From contig JABANP010000739.1 in the NCBI GenBank assembly GCA_013115135.1, positions 1 through 19,972 on the forward strand: DNA of 19,972 nt, in the 5' to 3' direction. Below the pieces are notes generated by a model. The model did no database searches and had not been told where the DNA came from. It saw only the letters and a program-made list of their open reading frames with translations. The position numbers were made by a program, and so were the translations under genes. Below are positions 16,755-19,972 of this stretch, piece by piece. The first letter of the stretch is position 1. Each line of letters starts with the position of its first letter. This stretch comes from Perkinsus olseni. Lineage: Eukaryota; Perkinsozoa; Perkinsida; Perkinsidae.

Positions 16755-19719
16755 ATGTCAACAACAGTCTCCACGTCACATGTCGTCACAGGGCGGCCGT
16801 CGTTTCTGACCCATTTATCTCGAATTTTGCTTTTGACGGCCGCCTTGTCTTGCACCATAGTCAACGGCGAATCCCCTCTGTCTAATTTACGTGGAGAACT
16901 CACTGCCGATGCGTCGTCCTTACCCGGATTTGGGCCCGTTACGCGGCTCCCTGGGTACCAACCATTTCCTAACTTTCCCCTAAACCAAGCTGCCGGTCAG
17001 GTACGACCACTCGGTGCCTGAGGGAACGCAAGCAGGCTATCTGCCTCTTTATAAGAAGCACACGCAATGTAGCATAGCCGACCTGCCTCTGCCTGCTTTG
17101 ATAGCATCTATCCTCATCAGGTGTCACGGCGATCTACTTCACTCTAGTACCCAGCGCCGATGACCCTAACAAGGACCCAGTGGTTCTATGGTTGCAGGTG
17201 AGTCATGGTCTAAGGTCTAGTTAAGATGCCCGGCTTGCTTAGGGTGGCCCCGGTACTTCGGGACTCATTGGATTCTTCCTCGAAAATGGCCCAGTAAGAG
17301 CAGAACAGGCTGATGGGAAGCTGGTTGAAAACAGCCAATCTTGGCATAAGAATGCAACGTGAGAACAGCATGCATAAGAGCAGCCAGCCGAGGTACTTGT
17401 ACATGTCAGATATATAGTGGTGGATCAGCCCGCACCAGTTGGTATGAGCTTCGTCACGGACGACAGCTGTCTTCCCGAAAGCGAAGACGAGGCCATAAGG
17501 AATCTCGGCGACTCGGTAATGATCGGTCCCACAGCACTTGTCCTTCACAGAGCTATATCCCAGATAAGCCTGCTATTGCGAAGTTACTTCCCTCATCTCA
17601 AGAAGCTGCCGTTCTACGTGTTTGGAGAATCATACGGAGGAAAGTAGTACTTGGTGGTGGTGGTGGGCGGCTCCCGGTGAACTTTACCTTGCCTCCCTTC
17701 TCGAGCGTGGATCGGGTGGACGGTCGCTCTTATTCTTCATTGTATAGTATTAGATCTTCTCGGCCACTGCTGCATGGCCAGGGTTGCCGCAGTTCTCTAG
17801 TCTCGCCTCCTTTACTGTCCTCCACCTTGCCACTGATATCCTGTATATTGTTTGTAAAAGACCAGTTGTCATTATACTCTCACAACCCGGTGTAACAGAG
17901 CCGGGCATCACGGAGTCTGTCTCACTGGGGTACTGATCTCCGAACTCGGACAAAAGTTACCTCCATAGTACTTTGCAGAGGTCAACCCTTCGACACCGGG
18001 CCAGTACGGCCCGTACTCGGTCCAGCGCGGCCCTTGAGGCTCGATGCCAAACCTGTTCATGGACTTTCCTTGGTCACTTGAAGATACGTGCCGGAGCTGG
18101 CCGTCGACCTGCGAGAGCGCCACCCCTGGGTCAATCTGCAGGGTGTTGGCGTTGGCGATGGGTGGGTGGACCCTCCCACGCAGCAGATGACCTACAATGA
18201 GTTCGCGTAGGGTTTATTAAGATCTACCACTCCCCGGCAATCCGCTACTTTTTGCCAGGTTTCAACACGGGTTGATAAACGGCCCCGATGCTGCGGAGGT
18301 CGAGAAGCTCGAGAAGGATTGTCTTGACGCCCTCGAGGAGACGACCAGGTATGCCGCGATCATCGTCGTCCTGAGTTGACCTCTGGATACTCAGCGTGGA
18401 AGCATGGCGAAGGGCCAACGATGTGTGCTCTAGAATTGAGGATCATATTGTCAATAACAGCCGAGTCAATATGTGAGTCGAGGAGGGTGTCGTCACAGCA
18501 AGGTTGAGAATTACGGTCTCTCCCTAGGTACGACGTCAGGCTCTATGGTGATTATGATAATGTTGTCTTGACCCAGTAAGATGGGCTGGAGACGCCACTC
18601 AGTATCGCATGTGCGGTTCAGCAGCTTGCAAAGAGAAACTACGTCCTCAGTCGTCACAGTGCAATTCTGGTGCAAGTGTGAGATCTCTCATCTGCAGGTA
18701 CCTTCGCGATCCAGAGGTTCGCGCAGCAATGAATGTTGACCCTAGGGCAGCCCCTTGGTCCGAGGACAATGCTGCGATAGCGTAGGATTAGTGGCGCCCC
18801 TCCCTTGTCGATAGCAGTGGCGGCTAGGTACATCTTAGCGGGTTGGGAGCAGAGATCGGCTGCCCATCTCTATACCCAGCTACTGCAGAACAACACTCGA
18901 ACGCTACTGTACAACGGCATGTACGACATGGACTGTAACATGATAGGCACAGCCAGGTGGATGCGTGAGTCCTTCGGCGATGGTGATAGTCGGGGACGCC
19001 GACAGTTGTTAGTTAATATGGACTGGGAGCTCATAGAAGAGTTCAAGCAGACGAAACGGAAGCCGTGGTCAATCAAGCGTGAGAAGGTTGCGAGGGAGCT
19101 GACTCCTGGACAGAACGGTGGAACGCCACATGAGGTGGAGGATATAGTAGGCCGGGCCGGTTTCTTCAGTGGACTATGGAGGAGGGTTTTTTTCAGGTTG
19201 GAGGTTTCGTCGAGGTTGGCGCCCTAACGCATGTGGTTATCAACCAAGCGGGTCATTTGGTAAGCTTCGAAGTGACTACCGTGTCCACACAGTATGGTCT
19301 GTCGAGGTGCCCATGGACGTCCCGCACATAGCGTCTCATATGCTCTACTCCTTCACGAGGAACTGTTCCTTCTCTGATGATGCATGTCGTGATGGCCTCA
19401 CCGGGATGTCAACAGCAGAAGCAGCAGCAGCACGAGCTCCTGAGGCGATGGAGCTGGTAAGTATTAACACCAGCTCTTCAGCTGGAGTTGAAGTATTGGT
19501 AACTCTATCAGGTACCGGCTGCGTGAAAGGCTTCTATACAGTACTGAGATATCCTGCTAGGCAACTCTTTATTTTACTGTCAATGAAGTCCACACCGGCC
19601 CCAATGTGCCGGGATACACATTTTTTCACCATCTAATCATCTCGAGGTTTCCGCAATCGCAGTTGTTGGTCCTGGGACTACTTAATCCTCTTTTCACCTT
19701 CTTTCTCCCTCATGCCTAA
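16755..19719 (+). CDS. Secreted serine carboxypeptidase (peptidase family S10)
   Basis: Cleaves C-terminal residues in the secretory/vacuolar pathway. Fifteen exons by eye: 16755-16995, 17036-17068, 17121-17197, 17243-17358, 17410-17643, 18084-18206, 18259-18348, 18395-18472, 18528-18575, 18698-18781, 18828-18964, 19013-19134, 19197-19259, 19307-19456, 19561-19719. All are GT-AG and in phase; 584 aa against ~450-500 usual. Signal peptide at ~18-38 (ILLLTAALSCTIVNG). Motifs: AGYLPLY, DPVVLWLQGGPGTSG (family WLNGGPGCSS), ENGP, VVDQPAPVGMSF, catalytic Ser in FGESYGGKYVPELA, GVGVGDGWVDP, FQHGLING, YLRDPEVRAAM, catalytic Asp region LLYNGMYDMDCN, LTHVVINQAGHLVPMD (His). Intron 5 (17644-18083, 440 nt) is far longer than the others. 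Intron 12 has an alternative donor at 19147. The last exon ends in a hydrophobic tail (LLVLGLLNPLFTFFL) and is less certain; a small exon may hide in 19457-19560. Confidence 0.88.
17908..18123 (-). other. Antisense open frame in the long carboxypeptidase intron
   Basis: A 71-codon minus-strand frame, mostly inside intron 5 of the carboxypeptidase and overlapping exon 6. The middle (NRFGIEPQGPRWTEYGPYW, then PGVEGLTSAKYYGGNFCP) has protein-like composition, but I recognise no family. A second minus frame (17750-17953) overlaps it in another register. Confidence 0.25.
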
Positions 19720-19882
19720 TAGGCTGCCCAGTGTGGCATGCCTCCCTCCTCGCCTTCCCTGGCTGCACGACGTAGTTGTGACGAAGTTCCCTCTCAAGAG
19801 CCTCCGAGGCTGATGATGAGAGATTCATTAACCTCTGTTGTTTCAAAGGCTCTATGGTTGGGTCCTAACCATATCGGGATCC
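19720..19882. other. Spacer between carboxypeptidase stop and second retrotransposon tail
   Basis: Only 163 bp. It may hold the carboxypeptidase 3' UTR and the start of a 5'-truncated retroelement. I cannot place the element's 5' boundary. Confidence 0.4.
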
Positions 19883-19972
19883 GCTTGCGCGGGTCGTGTG
19901 ATGGGCGATAAGCTTCGAGGCTTGTAATGCCCAGGCAATAAAGTTTGAATTGAATTGAATTGAATTGAATTG
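19883..19972 (+). mobile_element. 3' end of a second, related non-LTR retrotransposon (cut by window end)
   Basis: Aligns to 16590-16679 with a few changes and single-base indels: CTTGCGCGG, GTGTGA-TGGGCGATAAGCT, GCTTGTAATGCCC, GGCAATAAAGTTTGAATTGAA. It ends in at least five TTGAA units from 19945 to the last base. Sequence just upstream (before ~19883) does not match the first element's RNase H end, so this is either a 5'-truncated copy or a different family sharing the same 3' recognition tail. Confidence 0.85.

Overview
The window looks like nuclear DNA of a unicellular eukaryote. Protein genes are cut by many short GT-AG introns (mostly 40-70 nt), with mixed base composition and densely packed genes on both strands. 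Gene content (heavily intron-split CCT4, V-ATPase G, a CNBP-like zinc-knuckle protein, a serine carboxypeptidase, a PqiA-domain membrane protein, a PERK/IRE1-type luminal sensor) together with a non-LTR retrotransposon suits an alveolate of the Perkinsus kind; that assignment is inference. All exon models were built by eye from reading frame, splice sites and family motifs.

Layout. 1-898 (minus): 5' part of a PqiA-domain membrane protein running off the left edge. 988-1355: a 368-bp near-copy of part of the kinase gene at 7548-10788. 1757-4411 (minus): 17-exon CCT4 chaperonin gene, intact except for one apparent 2-nt lesion. 4789-5265 (plus): 3-exon V-ATPase subunit G, divergent from CCT4. 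5266-6676: no recognisable gene. 6677-7534 (minus): coding-like exons of unknown product, structure unresolved. 7548-10788 (minus): two-exon gene for a membrane protein joining an ER-luminal PERK/IRE1-type sensor domain to a phosphatidylinositol 4-kinase-like domain. 11180-11722 (minus): 4-exon protein with five CCHC knuckles. 12185-16679 (plus): a near-complete non-LTR retrotransposon bounded by a 10-bp direct repeat (8 bp plus 2 that overlap the tail), starting with a fold matching an HDV-like self-cleaving ribozyme and ending in (TTGAA)6. 16755-19719 (plus): 15-exon secreted serine carboxypeptidase whose start lies 67 bp beyond the retrotransposon's target repeat. 19883-19972: 3' end of a second, related retrotransposon, cut by the window end.

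Most of the genes are unrelated housekeeping or secretory-pathway genes, not an operon-like set. The two most notable items are the sensor-kinase fusion, which would couple ER luminal state to a lipid-kinase-like output, and the ribozyme whose predicted cleavage point falls exactly on the retrotransposon's 5' boundary. Small indel-type frame breaks occur in the retrotransposon, in CCT4 and probably in the 6677-7534 exons; assembly error and real mutation cannot be told apart from this sequence alone.
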